64,000 bases of DNA from Pseudomonas sp. LS1212 (GTDB lineage Bacteria; Pseudomonadota; Gammaproteobacteria; Pseudomonadales; Pseudomonadaceae): assembly GCF_024741815.1 (NCBI RefSeq), contig NZ_CP102951.1, positions 1,091,001 to 1,155,000 of the forward strand, read 5' to 3'. A model generated the notes under the pieces. The model saw only the letters and a program-made list of their open reading frames with translations. It did no database searches and was not told the origin of the DNA. Shown piece by piece: positions 29,976 to 39,649 of the stretch (position 1 is its first letter; each line of letters opens with the position of its first letter). Position numbers and translations under genes: made by a program.

Positions 29976-31157
29976 ATGCTTAGTGCCCAGGATCGCGCCA
30001 TCGTCAAATCCACTGTTCCGCTTCTGGAAAGTGGCGGTGAAGCCCTGACCACGCATTTCTACAAGCTGATGCTCAGCGAGTACCCGCAAGTGCGTTCCCT
30101 GTTCAACCAGGCTCACCAGGCCAGCGGCGATCAACCGCGTGCCTTGGCCAATGGCGTCCTGATGTATGCGCGGCACATCGATCAACTGGAGCAGTTGGGC
30201 GGCCTGCTGTCGCAGATTATCAACAAGCATGTCGCGTTGCAGATTCTGCCGGAGCACTACCCGATCGTCGGCAGTTGCCTGCTGCGCGCCATCGAGGAAG
30301 TGCTGGGCAGCGAGATCGCGACCCCCGAGGTGATAGCGGCCTGGGGTGCGGCCTATCAACAATTGGCGGATATCCTGATCGGCGCCGAAGCCGAAGTCTA
30401 CGAGCAGAAGGCCCGGGCCGCCGGTGGCTGGCGCGGGGCACGGTCGTTCAAGCTGGTGGCGCGGGTGGTCGAAAGCGCCGAGATCGTATCGTTCTATTTC
30501 GCTCCGGCCGATGGCGGTGAAATCCTCGAGTTCGAACCAGGTCAATACATCGGGATGAAATTGATCATCGAGGGTGAGGAGCATCGCCGTAACTATTCGT
30601 TGTCGGCACTGGCCCAAAAAGGACAGTACCGCATCAGCGTCAAGCGCGAGGCCGACGGCAAGGTGTCCAACTACCTGCATGACCATGTGCGGATCGGCGA
30701 CAGCCTGCAATTGTTCCCGCCTTCGGGCGAGTTCACGCTCAAGCCCGGCAACAAGCCGTTGGTGCTGATCAGTGGGGGCGTGGGGATCACTCCGACCCTG
30801 GCCATGCTCGAATCGGCGCTGTCGACCGGTCGCCTGGTGCATTTCATTCACTGCGCCCGCAACGGTTCGGTGCATGCCTTCCGCGACTGGATCGACGGCC
30901 TGGCCGCGCGTCACCCGCAACTCAAGCGCTTCTATTGCTATGCCGAAGACGATGGCGTCAGCCCGCCTGCCGATGCGGTCGGCCTGCTGAACCAGGAGCA
31001 ACTGGGGCAATGGCTGCCCGCTGAACGCGATGTGGACGCCTACTTCCTGGGGCCCAAGGGCTTCATGGCGGCAATCAAGCGCCACCTCAAGGGCCTGGGC
31101 GTTCCGGAGCATCAGAGCCGTTATGAGTTCTTCGGGCCGGCTTCGGCGTTGGAATAA
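29976..31157 (+). CDS. hmp: Flavohemoprotein, nitric oxide dioxygenase
   Basis: Converts NO and oxygen to nitrate using NAD(P)H. The 393-residue protein has a globin domain (about 1-138) with distal tyrosine in THFYKLML and proximal histidine in INKHVALQI. A ferredoxin-reductase module follows, with FAD site RNYSLSA, phosphate loop, NAD site ISGGVGITP, and the C-terminal EFFGP. The ATG at 29976 has GGAG ahead; a TTG in frame at 29913 is part of the promoter. Regulated by the divergent NorR. Confidence 0.96.
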   Translation: MLSAQDRAIVKSTVPLLESGGEALTTHFYKLMLSEYPQVRSLFNQAHQASGDQPRALANGVLMYARHIDQLEQLGGLLSQIINKHVALQILPEHYPIVGSCLLRAIEEVLGSEIATPEVIAAWGAAYQQLADILIGAEAEVYEQKARAAGGWRGARSFKLVARVVESAEIVSFYFAPADGGEILEFEPGQYIGMKLIIEGEEHRRNYSLSALAQKGQYRISVKREADGKVSNYLHDHVRIGDSLQLFPPSGEFTLKPGNKPLVLISGGVGITPTLAMLESALSTGRLVHFIHCARNGSVHAFRDWIDGLAARHPQLKRFYCYAEDDGVSPPADAVGLLNQEQLGQWLPAERDVDAYFLGPKGFMAAIKRHLKGLGVPEHQSRYEFFGPASALE

Positions 31158-31164
31158 TTCCGAG

Positions 31165-31193
31165 GACCGGCCAGATGCAAGGTCTGGCCGGTC
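31165..31193 (+). terminator. Terminator after hmp
   Basis: GACCGGCCAGA-tgcaagg-TCTGGCCGGTC is an 11-bp perfect stem followed by ATTTTGATTT, beginning 8 bp past the hmp stop. Confidence 0.85.
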
Positions 31194-31212
31194 ATTTTGA
31201 TTTGCTTCCACT

Positions 31213-31287
31213 GGCCTCATCGCGGGCAAGCCCGCTCCTACAGGCGATACGCAACCCTGTAGGAGCTGGCTTGCCAGCGATGAGGCC
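31213..31287. repeat. REP inverted pair after hmp
   Basis: GGCCTCATCGCGGGCAAGCC (continuing to 31243) faces an inverted copy beginning CTGTAGGAGCTGGCTTGCCA at 31257 and ending at 31287. Same family as the elements at 14.4 and 37.4 kb. Confidence 0.88.
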
Positions 31288-31438
31288 GGTACAGACACAC
31301 CCATACTTAATCCTGATTTAATCCCCCTATCCCTAACTGCATGATGGCAGCGCCCAGCGTGTAAACTTCTCCATAACGGTTGTTCACAGGCCACAGCCAG
31401 GCGGCCTATCGAGAACCACACACTGATAAGGAACGGGA

Positions 31439-31945
31439 ATGAACGAACACATGCTGCGCCTCAATCGCGAACGGCGCTTCCTGATTCTGCTGGGCGTGAT
31501 CTGCCTGTCGTTGATCGGCGGCGCGCTCTATATGCAGATCGTCCTCGGCGAGGTGCCTTGCCCGCTGTGCATCCTGCAGCGCTATGCCTTGCTGCTGATT
31601 GCCGTGTTTGCCTTTATCGGCGCGGCCACGCGCGGCCCGCGCGGGCTGACCGTTTGTGAAGGGCTGGTAGTGCTCAGCGCCCTGGGAGGCATTGCGGCGG
31701 CGGGTAACCACGTCTACGTGCTGGCCAACCCGGCGGTGAGCTGCGGCATCGATACCCTGCAACCGATCGTCGATAGCCTGCCGCTGGCCTCGGTGTTGCC
31801 ACTGGTGTTCCAGGTCGACGGATTCTGTTCCACGCCTTACCCGCCGGTTCTGGGCCTGTCGCTCGCACAATGGGCGTTGCTGGCATTCGTGCTCACGGCC
31901 ATTCTGGTACCGCTGGGTATCTACCGGAATCGCCGCCGCTCTTAA
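31439..31945 (+). CDS. dsbB: Disulfide bond formation protein DsbB
   Basis: Inner-membrane protein that reoxidises DsbA and passes electrons to quinone. The 168-residue protein has four helices, the first redox pair in VPCPLCILQRYALL (periplasmic loop 1), and a second cysteine pair in AVSCGIDTLQ and DGFCSTPYP (loop 2). The start at 31439 has AAGGA ahead; a later ATG at 31451 is possible. It precedes the cyo operon but is separated from it by a strong terminator. Confidence 0.93.
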   Translation: MNEHMLRLNRERRFLILLGVICLSLIGGALYMQIVLGEVPCPLCILQRYALLLIAVFAFIGAATRGPRGLTVCEGLVVLSALGGIAAAGNHVYVLANPAVSCGIDTLQPIVDSLPLASVLPLVFQVDGFCSTPYPPVLGLSLAQWALLAFVLTAILVPLGIYRNRRRS

Positions 31946-31966
31946 ACGATTTACACGCATTGAAAT

Positions 31967-32011
31967 AAAATCGCCCCGACTTCCAAAGAGGAGAGTCGGG
32001 GCGATTTTTTT
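31967..32011 (+). terminator. Rho-independent terminator after dsbB
   Basis: AAAATCGCCCCGACT pairs with AGTCGGGGCGATTTT (15 bp) around a 12-base loop, ending in a T run. It begins 22 bp after the dsbB stop. Confidence 0.95.
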
Positions 32012-32503
32012 GGATCTGGATCAAGCGAAGGCCCTGAAAACACGGGCTTTTCCAGCGAAAATAGCAGGTGCGACAATCTGTCGCGAAGCTATCAGAATGA
32101 TGTCGATTGTTGCAGAAACGGTAAAGAACTGTTGCTAAATAAGTCATAGTCAACACTAGGTTACATATCTACAATCGCCCCGAATTCCGCTCGGCAACGC
32201 TTTGCGAGTCGCAAATAGAGGGAGCAACGGCTCCTTTGGCTGACTCAGAAGTGCATCGCCGCAGCGATGCCGGGTTGATACCCCTCCGTGATTTCCGCAC
32301 CAAATGGAATTGGTCTGAAGACAGGCCCTTAGCCGACGAATTCAGAATAATAAACCAACGTATTACACAGGTCTTGCCAAGCAGCCGCAGCTGATTCCGA
32401 GGCATGCCCTTATTCGATCCCGATAAATGCTGACGCTTGGCAGGACGGAGTGTTGGCGATCAAAACACCATTGCATTGAAGCAGCTGCTTTAGAGGTCGT
32501 GAG
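32012..32503. other. Long upstream region of the cyo operon
   Basis: About 490 bp with no supported gene. The left part (32095-32170) is AT-rich, as expected for a promoter. I looked for an ANR box of the form TTGAT-N4-ATCAA and did not find a convincing one. The region probably holds the cyo promoter and an extended leader. Confidence 0.5.
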
Positions 32504-33442
32504 ATGAGTAAAAAGCGTTACCCCAGACTGTTTGGCATTTTGCCCTTTTTAGGCATGCTTTTTCTCGGTGGGTGCAACATGACCCTGCTCAACCCGAAGG
32601 GGCAGGTGGGCATGGACGAGAGAAACCTGATTCTTATCGCAACCGGGCTGATGCTGCTGGTGGTGATCCCGGTGATCATCATGACCATCGCGTTCGCCTG
32701 GAAATATCGCGCGTCGAACAAAGAAGCCACCTACACGCCTGACTGGTCCCACTCCACCAAGATCGAGATCGCGGTGTGGACCATCCCGGTGCTGATCATC
32801 ATCGCCCTGGGTTATTTCACCTACGTTTCCACCCACAAGCTGGACCCGTATCGCCCGCTGGAATCGGACGTGAAGCCGGTCACCATCGAAGTGGTCGCCA
32901 TGGACTGGAAATGGCTGTTCATCTACCCGGAGCAGGGCATTGCCACGGTCAACAAGATCGTCTTCCCGGCCAACACCCCGGTCAATTTCAAGATCACTTC
33001 CGACTCGGTGATGAACTCGTTCTTCATCCCGGCACTCGGTGGCCAGATCTACGCCATGGCGGGCATGCAAACCAAGCTGCACCTGATCGCCAATGAAAAT
33101 GGCGAGTTCGACGGTATCTCCGCCAACTACAGCGGCGCAGGTTTTACCGGCATGAAGTTCAAAGCGTACGCCACCTCTCAGGCCGATTTCGAAGCCTGGG
33201 TCAGTGAAGTCAAGAAGGCACCTAAACAGCTTGAAAAGGCTGAATACGACGCCTTGGCCAAACCTAGCGAAAACAACCCGGTCGAGCTCTATTCCTCGGT
33301 TCCGGCGAACCTGTTCCAGACCATCATCGACAAGTATGAAGGCATGAACAAAGGCAAGCCGCACCACCAAGAGGAAAAAGAAGTCGCTGCGATGGAAGGG
33401 ATGGACATGAGTATGCATTCAGCTGCTGGGGCAGAGGAGTAA
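32504..33442 (+). CDS. cyoA: Cytochrome bo3 ubiquinol oxidase subunit II
   Basis: Membrane-anchored subunit of the proton-pumping quinol oxidase. It starts with a lipoprotein signal and lipobox LGGC (cysteine near residue 24), followed by two helices (about 40-65 and 84-104) and a periplasmic cupredoxin-like domain. The cupredoxin loop does not keep a CuA cysteine pair, as is normal for quinol oxidases. The His/Met-rich tail (HHQEEKE, MEGMDMSMHS) could bind metal but this is inference. First gene of cyoABCDE, 3 bp from cyoB. Confidence 0.96.
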   Translation: MSKKRYPRLFGILPFLGMLFLGGCNMTLLNPKGQVGMDERNLILIATGLMLLVVIPVIIMTIAFAWKYRASNKEATYTPDWSHSTKIEIAVWTIPVLIIIALGYFTYVSTHKLDPYRPLESDVKPVTIEVVAMDWKWLFIYPEQGIATVNKIVFPANTPVNFKITSDSVMNSFFIPALGGQIYAMAGMQTKLHLIANENGEFDGISANYSGAGFTGMKFKAYATSQADFEAWVSEVKKAPKQLEKAEYDALAKPSENNPVELYSSVPANLFQTIIDKYEGMNKGKPHHQEEKEVAAMEGMDMSMHSAAGAEE

Positions 33443-33445
33443 AAG

Positions 33446-35467
33446 ATGTTCGGTAAACTAAGTCTGGACGCGATACCGTTCCACGAGCCGATAGTCATGG
33501 TGACCATTGCCATGATCGCGCTCGGCGGTCTCGCGGTGGTGGGGGCCATCACCTATTTCCGCAAGTGGACCTACTTGTGGAGCGAGTGGCTGACCTCGGT
33601 CGACCACAAGAAAATCGGCGTGATGTACATCATCGTTGCCATGATCATGTTGCTGCGTGGTTTTGCCGACGCCATCATGATGCGTTCCCAGTTGGCCATG
33701 GCCACCGAGGGTTCGCCTGGCTACCTGCCGCCTGAACACTATGACCAGATCTTCACCGCCCACGGTGTGATCATGATCATCTTCATGGCCATGCCATTTT
33801 TCACCGGCTTGATGAACATCGTGGTGCCGCTGCAAATCGGCGCACGTGACGTGGCCTTCCCGTTCCTGAACTCCCTGAGCTTCTGGCTGCTGGTGTCGGG
33901 CGTGGTGCTGATCAACCTGTCGCTGGGTGTCGGCGAATTCGCCAAGACCGGCTGGGTTGCCTATCCGCCGCTGTCCGAGCTGGGCTATAGCCCGGGCGTG
34001 GGCGTGGACTATTACATCTGGGCACTACAGCTATCAGGGCTGGGTACGACGCTGACAGGGGTCAACTTCCTGGTCACCGTGCTGAAAATGCGCGCCCCTG
34101 GCATGAAGCTGATGGACATGCCGATCTTCACCTGGACCTGCAGCTGGGCCAACGTGCTGATCGTCGCTTCCTTCCCGATCCTGACTGCCACCCTGGCACT
34201 GTTGACCGTCGACCGTTACCTGGGCTTCCACATCTTCACCAACGAGTTGGGGGGCAACCCCATGATGTACGTCAACTTGTTCTGGGCGTGGGGCCACCCT
34301 GAGGTTTACATCCTGATCCTGCCGGCCTTCGGCGTGTTCTCGGAAGTGATCTCGACCTTTACCGGTAAATCCCTGTTCGGCCACAAGTCCATGGTTTACG
34401 CCAGCGGCGCGATCAGCGTCCTGGGCTTCGTGGTCTGGCTGCACCACTTCTTCACCATGGGTTCGGGTGCCAACGTCAACGCCTTCTTCGGCCTGGCGAC
34501 GATGCTGATTTCCATCCCCACGGGTGTGAAGCTATTCAACTGGCTATTCACGATTTACCAGGGCCGCCTGCGCTTCACCGCGCCGGTATTGTGGACCCTG
34601 GGCTTCATGATCACCTTCTCCATCGGTGGCATGACCGGCGTTCTGCTGGCTGTACCGGGTGCTGACTTCGTCCTGCACAACAGCCTGTTCGTGATCGCGC
34701 ACTTCCACAACGTGATCATCGGTGGTGCGGTATTCGGTTACATCGCGGGTTTCGCCTTCTGGTTCCCGAAAGCCTTCGGCTTCACGCTGAACGAGAATTG
34801 GGGCAAGGCAGCGTTCTGGTTCTGGATCTCCGGTTTCTACGTGGCCTTCATGCCGCTGTACGCTCTGGGCTTCATGGGCATGACCCGTCGCCTGAACAGC
34901 TCGACCAACCCGGAGTGGACGCCGTACCTGTACGTTGCCTTGGCCGGTGCGGTGCTGATCCTGTTCGGTATCGCCTGCCAGCTGATCCAGATCTACGTGA
35001 GTATCCGCGATCGCAAGGACAACCTGGACGTGACCGGCGACCCATGGAATGGCCGTACCCTGGAATGGTCGACCTCTTCGCCACCACCGTTCTACAACTT
35101 CGCGCACCTGCCGCAAAACGCCGGCCTGGACGCATTCACCGAGGCCAAGCGCAACGGTACCGCGTACAAGGTGCCGGGTCGCTACACCGCGATTCACATG
35201 CCACACAACACCGCGACCGGTCTGTGGATGGGCCTGCTGTTGACCGTCTTCGGGTTTGCCATGATCTGGCACATCTGGTGGCTGGCCGGCGCGAGCCTGG
35301 TGGGCACCATCGCTGTCTTCGTCGCTCACGCTGCACGTGACGACCAGGGCTACATGGTTCCGGCCGAAGAAGTGGCGCGTATTGAAGGCGAGCGCATGAA
35401 GGCTCTGGGCCTGGCTACGGCTGCCCCGGTGCACGGCGCACGTGTCGAACAGTTGGAGCGGGTGTAA
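33446..35467 (+). CDS. cyoB: Cytochrome bo3 ubiquinol oxidase subunit I
   Basis: Catalytic heme-copper subunit (673 aa) with low-spin heme b, the heme o3-CuB centre and proton channels. Visible motifs are the heme-ligand segment FTAHGVIMI, the CuB/Tyr helix WAWGHPEVYILILPAFG, the paired histidines in WLHHFFTMG, and the C-terminal heme ligands in VIAHFHNVI. It shares the operon with cyoA and cyoC (3-bp gaps). Confidence 0.98.
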   Translation: MFGKLSLDAIPFHEPIVMVTIAMIALGGLAVVGAITYFRKWTYLWSEWLTSVDHKKIGVMYIIVAMIMLLRGFADAIMMRSQLAMATEGSPGYLPPEHYDQIFTAHGVIMIIFMAMPFFTGLMNIVVPLQIGARDVAFPFLNSLSFWLLVSGVVLINLSLGVGEFAKTGWVAYPPLSELGYSPGVGVDYYIWALQLSGLGTTLTGVNFLVTVLKMRAPGMKLMDMPIFTWTCSWANVLIVASFPILTATLALLTVDRYLGFHIFTNELGGNPMMYVNLFWAWGHPEVYILILPAFGVFSEVISTFTGKSLFGHKSMVYASGAISVLGFVVWLHHFFTMGSGANVNAFFGLATMLISIPTGVKLFNWLFTIYQGRLRFTAPVLWTLGFMITFSIGGMTGVLLAVPGADFVLHNSLFVIAHFHNVIIGGAVFGYIAGFAFWFPKAFGFTLNENWGKAAFWFWISGFYVAFMPLYALGFMGMTRRLNSSTNPEWTPYLYVALAGAVLILFGIACQLIQIYVSIRDRKDNLDVTGDPWNGRTLEWSTSSPPPFYNFAHLPQNAGLDAFTEAKRNGTAYKVPGRYTAIHMPHNTATGLWMGLLLTVFGFAMIWHIWWLAGASLVGTIAVFVAHAARDDQGYMVPAEEVARIEGERMKALGLATAAPVHGARVEQLERV

Positions 35468-35470
35468 ACA

Positions 35471-36094
35471 ATGTCCAATCTGGTAATGAATGCTGATGCG
35501 GCTCATGGTCACGACCATGGGCACGATGACCACCACGACGCAGGCCCGATGACCGTATTCGGTTTCTGGCTGTACCTGATGACCGACTGCATTTTGTTTG
35601 CGTCGCTCTTCGCCGCCTACGCCGTACTGTCGAACAACTTTGCCGGCGGGCCGTCGGGCCACGATATTTTCGAACTCGACTACGTATTGGGTGAAACCGC
35701 ACTGCTGCTGTTCAGTAGTATCACCTTCGGCTTCGCCATGCTGGCGATGTACAAGGGCAAGAAGGGCGCCGTGCTGGCCTGGCTGGCTGTGACCTTCCTG
35801 CTTGGCCTGGGCTTCATCGCCATGGAAATCAACGAGTTCCATCACCTGATCGCCGGTGGCTTCGGCCCTCAGCGCAGCGGCTTCCTGTCGGGCTTCTTCA
35901 GCCTGGTCGGGACCCACGGCCTGCACGTTACCGCCGGCCTGATCTGGATGGGCGTGATGATGTACCAGATCAACAAGAACGGTCTGAGCGCGACCACCAA
36001 CACCCGCATGAGCTGCCTGAGCCTGTTCTGGCACTTCCTGGACGTGGTCTGGATCTGCGTGTTCACCGTTGTCTACCTGATGGGGACTCTGTAA
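35471..36094 (+). CDS. cyoC: Cytochrome bo3 ubiquinol oxidase subunit III
   Basis: Integral membrane subunit (207 aa, five helices) that stabilises the oxidase. The N terminus is histidine-rich (AHGHDHGHDDHHD). The core has FGFWLYLMTDCILFASLF and VGTHGLHVTAGLIWM, typical of CyoC. The stop is directly followed by the cyoD ATG. Confidence 0.96.
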   Translation: MSNLVMNADAAHGHDHGHDDHHDAGPMTVFGFWLYLMTDCILFASLFAAYAVLSNNFAGGPSGHDIFELDYVLGETALLLFSSITFGFAMLAMYKGKKGAVLAWLAVTFLLGLGFIAMEINEFHHLIAGGFGPQRSGFLSGFFSLVGTHGLHVTAGLIWMGVMMYQINKNGLSATTNTRMSCLSLFWHFLDVVWICVFTVVYLMGTL

Positions 36095-36427
36095 ATGGCA
36101 AATGCACATAACTCCCACGCAGCGGGTAACCACGGCAGTGTGAAGTCCTACGGCATCGGCTTTGTGCTCTCGGTCATCCTGACGATCATTCCGTTCGGCC
36201 TGGTGATGTACCCGAGCCTGCCCAAGGAAATGACGCTGTGGATCATCGTGGCCTTCGCCGCGATCCAGGTGCTGGTGCACCTGGTCTACTTCCTGCACCT
36301 GGACCGCTCCGCCGAGCAGCGCTGGAACGTGACCGCCTTTGCCTTTACGGCGATGGTCATCGCGTTCCTGGTCGGCCTGGCACTGTGGATCATGATCAGC
36401 ATCCATCACAACATGATGGCGCACTGA
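36095..36427 (+). CDS. cyoD: Cytochrome bo3 ubiquinol oxidase subunit IV
   Basis: Small assembly subunit (110 aa) with three helices and the family motif VHLVYFLHLDRSAEQRWN. It has a short histidine-containing head (NAHNSHAAGNHG). Fits directly between cyoC and cyoE. Confidence 0.95.
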   Translation: MANAHNSHAAGNHGSVKSYGIGFVLSVILTIIPFGLVMYPSLPKEMTLWIIVAFAAIQVLVHLVYFLHLDRSAEQRWNVTAFAFTAMVIAFLVGLALWIMISIHHNMMAH

Positions 36428-36437
36428 GGAAGACGGC

Positions 36438-37325
36438 ATGTCCATTAAGCACTTTATCCAAATCACCAAACCGGGGATCATTTTCGGTAACGTGCTTTCT
36501 GTGGCAGGCGGCTTTTTCCTGGCCTCGCAAGGGCATGTCGATTTCGCCCTGTTTCTGGCCACGGTGATTGGCACTTCATTGGTGGTGGCGTCCGGTTGCG
36601 TGTTCAACAACTGCATCGACCGTGACATCGACGTGAAAATGGAGCGCACCAAGAACCGCGCGCTGGTCCAGGGCCTGATCTCGACCCGGGTCGCCCTGGC
36701 TTACGCCACTCTCCTGGGAGTGGCGGGCCTGGGCTTGCTGTATCAGCAGGCCAACCCGCTGGCGGCCTTGTTCGGCCTGATCGGCTTCGTCATCTACGTG
36801 GGTTTCTACAGCCTGTACCTGAAACGCAAATCGGTGCACGGCACCCTGGTGGGGAGCCTTTCTGGCGCCATGCCTCCGGTGATCGGCTACTGCGCCGTGA
36901 GCAACAGTTTCGACCTGGCTGCCTTGACCCTGCTGGTGATGTTCAGCCTGTGGCAGATGCCGCATTCCTATGCCATCGCGATCTTCCGCTTCAACGACTA
37001 CCTGGCCGCCTCGATCCCGGTGCTGCCGGTCAAGCGCGGGATCGTAGTGGCCAAGAAGCACATCCTGTTCTACATCCTGGCCTTCCTCGTGGCGACCTTG
37101 ATGCTGACCCTGGGCGGCTACGCCGGGATGAGCTACCTGGCCGTAGCCGCGGCGATGGGCATGTACTGGCTGTACATGGCCTGGACCGGCTACAAGGCCG
37201 TGGACGATCGGCTCTGGGCGCGCAAGCTGTTCGTGTTCTCGATCTTCACCATCACTGCATTGAGCGTGATGATGTCGCTGGACTTCAAGGCGCCGACGGA
37301 GTTGTTGCTGACATACGCGCCTTGA
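36438..37325 (+). CDS. cyoE: Protoheme IX farnesyltransferase (heme O synthase)
   Basis: UbiA-type prenyltransferase that attaches a farnesyl group to heme b to make the heme O needed by CyoB. The 295-residue protein has about nine helices and the diphosphate-binding motif NNCIDRDIDVKMERTKNRAL near residues 55-74. Second aspartate region YAIAIFRFNDYLAA is also present. Last gene of the operon, followed by a strong terminator. Confidence 0.97.
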   Translation: MSIKHFIQITKPGIIFGNVLSVAGGFFLASQGHVDFALFLATVIGTSLVVASGCVFNNCIDRDIDVKMERTKNRALVQGLISTRVALAYATLLGVAGLGLLYQQANPLAALFGLIGFVIYVGFYSLYLKRKSVHGTLVGSLSGAMPPVIGYCAVSNSFDLAALTLLVMFSLWQMPHSYAIAIFRFNDYLAASIPVLPVKRGIVVAKKHILFYILAFLVATLMLTLGGYAGMSYLAVAAAMGMYWLYMAWTGYKAVDDRLWARKLFVFSIFTITALSVMMSLDFKAPTELLLTYAP

Positions 37326-37344
37326 GATTGATGCTTTAAACAAA

Positions 37345-37374
37345 AACGCCCCGGGCCGCAATGCCCGGGGCGTT
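37345..37374 (+). terminator. Terminator of the cyo operon
   Basis: AACGCCCCGGGC-cgcaat-GCCCGGGGCGTT, a perfect 12-bp stem 19 bp after cyoE, followed by CTCGTTTGT. The T tract is short but the stem is very stable. Confidence 0.85.
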
Positions 37375-37410
37375 CTCGTTTGTGGCCTCTGAATCTTTGT
37401 AGTCCTTCAG

Positions 37411-37490
37411 GGCCTCATCGCTGGCAAGCCAGCTCCCACAAGGGGGCAGTGGTACATGGTCTCTGTGGGAGCTGGCTTGCCAGCGATGTG
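37411..37490. repeat. REP inverted pair before the aminotransferase gene
   Basis: GGCCTCATCGCTGGCAAGCC (to about 37440) and the inverted CTGTGGGAGCTGGCTTGCCA (from 37463 to 37490). Same family as at 14.4 and 31.2 kb. The rest of the 37375-37677 gap is AT-rich promoter-like DNA (37500-37570) with no gene. Confidence 0.88.
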
Positions 37491-37677
37491 GGCGACACGA
37501 TTCGGAGCGATATGCCGAAAATAAACATATATCCAAATTAAAATCTCAAAAATTTCGCACAAAACAGGAAAATCTACTGGACACCCACCATCTACTGTCT
37601 CTATCTTAATCCTCACGGCCACCGCAGTGGCCGGCGTCGCTCGGACGGTTCCGGGCGCTTACGTAGCCGAGGAAAAC

Positions 37678-38916
37678 ATGGCCGAACAAGGTTCGTCGCG
37701 CCGCTTTGCACGCATTGATCGTCTCCCCCCTTATGTCTTCAACATCACTGCCGAGCTGAAAATGGCCGCTCGCCGCCGTGGCGAGGACATCATCGACCTG
37801 AGCATGGGCAACCCCGACGGCGCCACGCCGCCGCATATCGTCGAGAAACTCGTCCAGGTCGCCCAGCGCGAAGACACCCACGGCTATTCCACTTCGCGCG
37901 GCATCCCGCGCCTTCGCCGGGCCATCTCGCACTGGTACAAGGACCGCTACGAGGTCGATATCGACCCGGAAAGCGAAGCCATTGTCACCATCGGTTCCAA
38001 GGAAGGCCTGGCGCACTTGATGCTGGCCACCCTCGACCACGGCGACACGGTGCTGGTGCCCAACCCCAGCTACCCCATCCACATCTACGGCGCCGTGATT
38101 GCCGGCGCCCAGGTTCGTTCCGTGCCGCTGGTGCCAGGCGTGGACTTCTTCACCGAGCTGGAACGGGCCATCCGCGAATCGATCCCCAAGCCGAAGATGA
38201 TGATTCTCGGCTTTCCGTCCAACCCGACGTCGCAGTGCGTGGAACTGGACTTCTTCGAGCGCGTGGTGGCCCTGGCCAAGCAATACGATGTGCTGGTGAT
38301 CCACGACCTGGCCTATGCCGACATTGTCTACGACGGCTGGAAAGCGCCGTCGATCATGCAAGTACCAGGGGCCAAGGACATTGCGGTGGAGTTCTTCACC
38401 CTGTCCAAGAGCTACAACATGGCGGGCTGGCGCATTGGTTTCATGGTCGGCAACCCGGAACTGGTCAACGCCCTGGCGCGAATCAAGAGCTATCACGACT
38501 ACGGTACGTTCACACCCTTGCAGGTGGCGGCGATTGCTGCGCTGGAAGGCGATCAAACCTGCGTTCACGAAATTGCCGAACAATACCGCCAGCGGCGCAA
38601 TGTGCTGGCCAAGGGCTTGCACGAACTGGGCTGGATGGTCGAGGTTCCCAAGGCGTCCATGTACATCTGGGCCAAGATTCCCGAACAGTACGCGCACCTG
38701 GGCTCGCTCGAGTTCGCCAAGAAACTGCTGGCCGAGGCCAAGGTCTGCGTGTCGCCGGGGATCGGTTTCGGTGATTATGGCGATGACCACGTGCGCTTCG
38801 CCCTGATCGAGAATCAGGACCGGATTCGCCAGGCCGTGCGCGGTATTCGGCAGATGTTCCGGGCCGATGGGTTTGAACCGGCAACGACGAAACCGACCAA
38901 GGCGCCGCGCGGCTGA
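37678..38916 (+). CDS. Class I/II PLP aminotransferase, AlaC-like
   Basis: PLP enzyme expected to transfer amino groups between glutamate and pyruvate or related acids. The 412-residue protein has IDLSMGNPDGATPPHI near the N terminus, the aspartate of the PLP ring in VIHDLAYADIVYDG, and the Schiff-base lysine in TLSKSYNMAGWRIGF. The ATG at 37678 (MAEQGSSRRFARIDRLP) has GAGGAA ahead; an upstream ATG at 37627 is rejected. AlaC is the closest family I recognise, but substrate is not proven. Confidence 0.85.
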   Translation: MAEQGSSRRFARIDRLPPYVFNITAELKMAARRRGEDIIDLSMGNPDGATPPHIVEKLVQVAQREDTHGYSTSRGIPRLRRAISHWYKDRYEVDIDPESEAIVTIGSKEGLAHLMLATLDHGDTVLVPNPSYPIHIYGAVIAGAQVRSVPLVPGVDFFTELERAIRESIPKPKMMILGFPSNPTSQCVELDFFERVVALAKQYDVLVIHDLAYADIVYDGWKAPSIMQVPGAKDIAVEFFTLSKSYNMAGWRIGFMVGNPELVNALARIKSYHDYGTFTPLQVAAIAALEGDQTCVHEIAEQYRQRRNVLAKGLHELGWMVEVPKASMYIWAKIPEQYAHLGSLEFAKKLLAEAKVCVSPGIGFGDYGDDHVRFALIENQDRIRQAVRGIRQMFRADGFEPATTKPTKAPRG

Positions 38917-38936
38917 ATCCAGTCAGACGAACGTGT

Positions 38937-38966
38937 CGCTACCTGCCCCAGTGTGGCCAGGTAGCG
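38937..38966. terminator. Hairpin between convergent aminotransferase and GNAT genes
   Basis: CGCTACCTG-ccccagtgtggc-CAGGTAGCG, a 9-bp perfect stem located in the 59-bp convergent gap, so it could serve both genes. No T run. Confidence 0.6.
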
Positions 38967-38975
38967 TTGCCCGCC

Positions 38976-39452
38976 TCAGCGCTGCAGCCGCATGTGGATC
39001 AACGCAACCCGCTCGCCCTGTTTGTTCCGGCGCTCTTCAATGGCGAACGGCACAAAGCCCAGTTGAGGGTAGAGCAGCAGGCCTGGGACATTCTGGTTGA
39101 AGCAGGATAAGGTCACTTCGGATGCTTGATGCTTGTCCAGGGCTATCTCTATCATCCGTTCCACCAGGTAGCGGGCCACGCCCTTGCCGCGGGCGGCCGG
39201 GGAGACGATCACATTGCCCAGCGAACAGCGACCGCCGTCCTCGCAGTGATAGAAATTGGCAAAACCGACCACTTGACCGTCAAGCTCAATAACGGTCGAG
39301 TCGGCACGCTGCTCTATCGCTTCCTGAAGTTGGGAGTGGCTTAGCGGAAACGACGCCTTGGGATACATGTAATAGAGCTCGTCTTCACTCTGTGGGAAGG
39401 TGCAGATGAGTGGGATATCTTCAGTTCTGACAGCGCGAAAAGAGAGTGGCAT
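38976..39452 (-). CDS. GNAT family N-acetyltransferase
   Basis: 158-residue acyl-CoA-dependent transferase from the ATG at 39452 (MPLSFRAVRTEDIPLICTFP). The acetyl-CoA site reads VSPAARGKGVARYLVERMIE (R/Q-x-x-G-x-A type loop), and the C-terminal strand pair has NQNVPGLLLYPQLGFVP. The substrate is unknown. An ATG at 39527 would add 25 residues with no match. Confidence 0.85.
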   Translation of the reverse strand: MPLSFRAVRTEDIPLICTFPQSEDELYYMYPKASFPLSHSQLQEAIEQRADSTVIELDGQVVGFANFYHCEDGGRCSLGNVIVSPAARGKGVARYLVERMIEIALDKHQASEVTLSCFNQNVPGLLLYPQLGFVPFAIEERRNKQGERVALIHMRLQR

Positions 39453-39649
39453 CGGGTCAACCGGACAAGTTGGAAGGGGCATGGCCTGGCAACGGATCGG
39501 CACTGACTGCCCGCTCGCAATGGGCACTCACACCGTCGGTCCGCATGCCAAAAATAAACTGTTCAGCCCCCCTGTTCAACGCTTGGCCAATCCATAGAAT
39601 AAGCGCCCAACGCTGCATCCCATAACTACAAAACCCAGTCCCCCTCATC

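Noticed and set aside
34544..36652. 702-codon minus-strand open frame opposite cyoB-cyoD
   Set aside because: Shadow of the oxidase genes; the translation is His/Gln/Asp-rich and unlike any protein, and it would span three well-supported genes.
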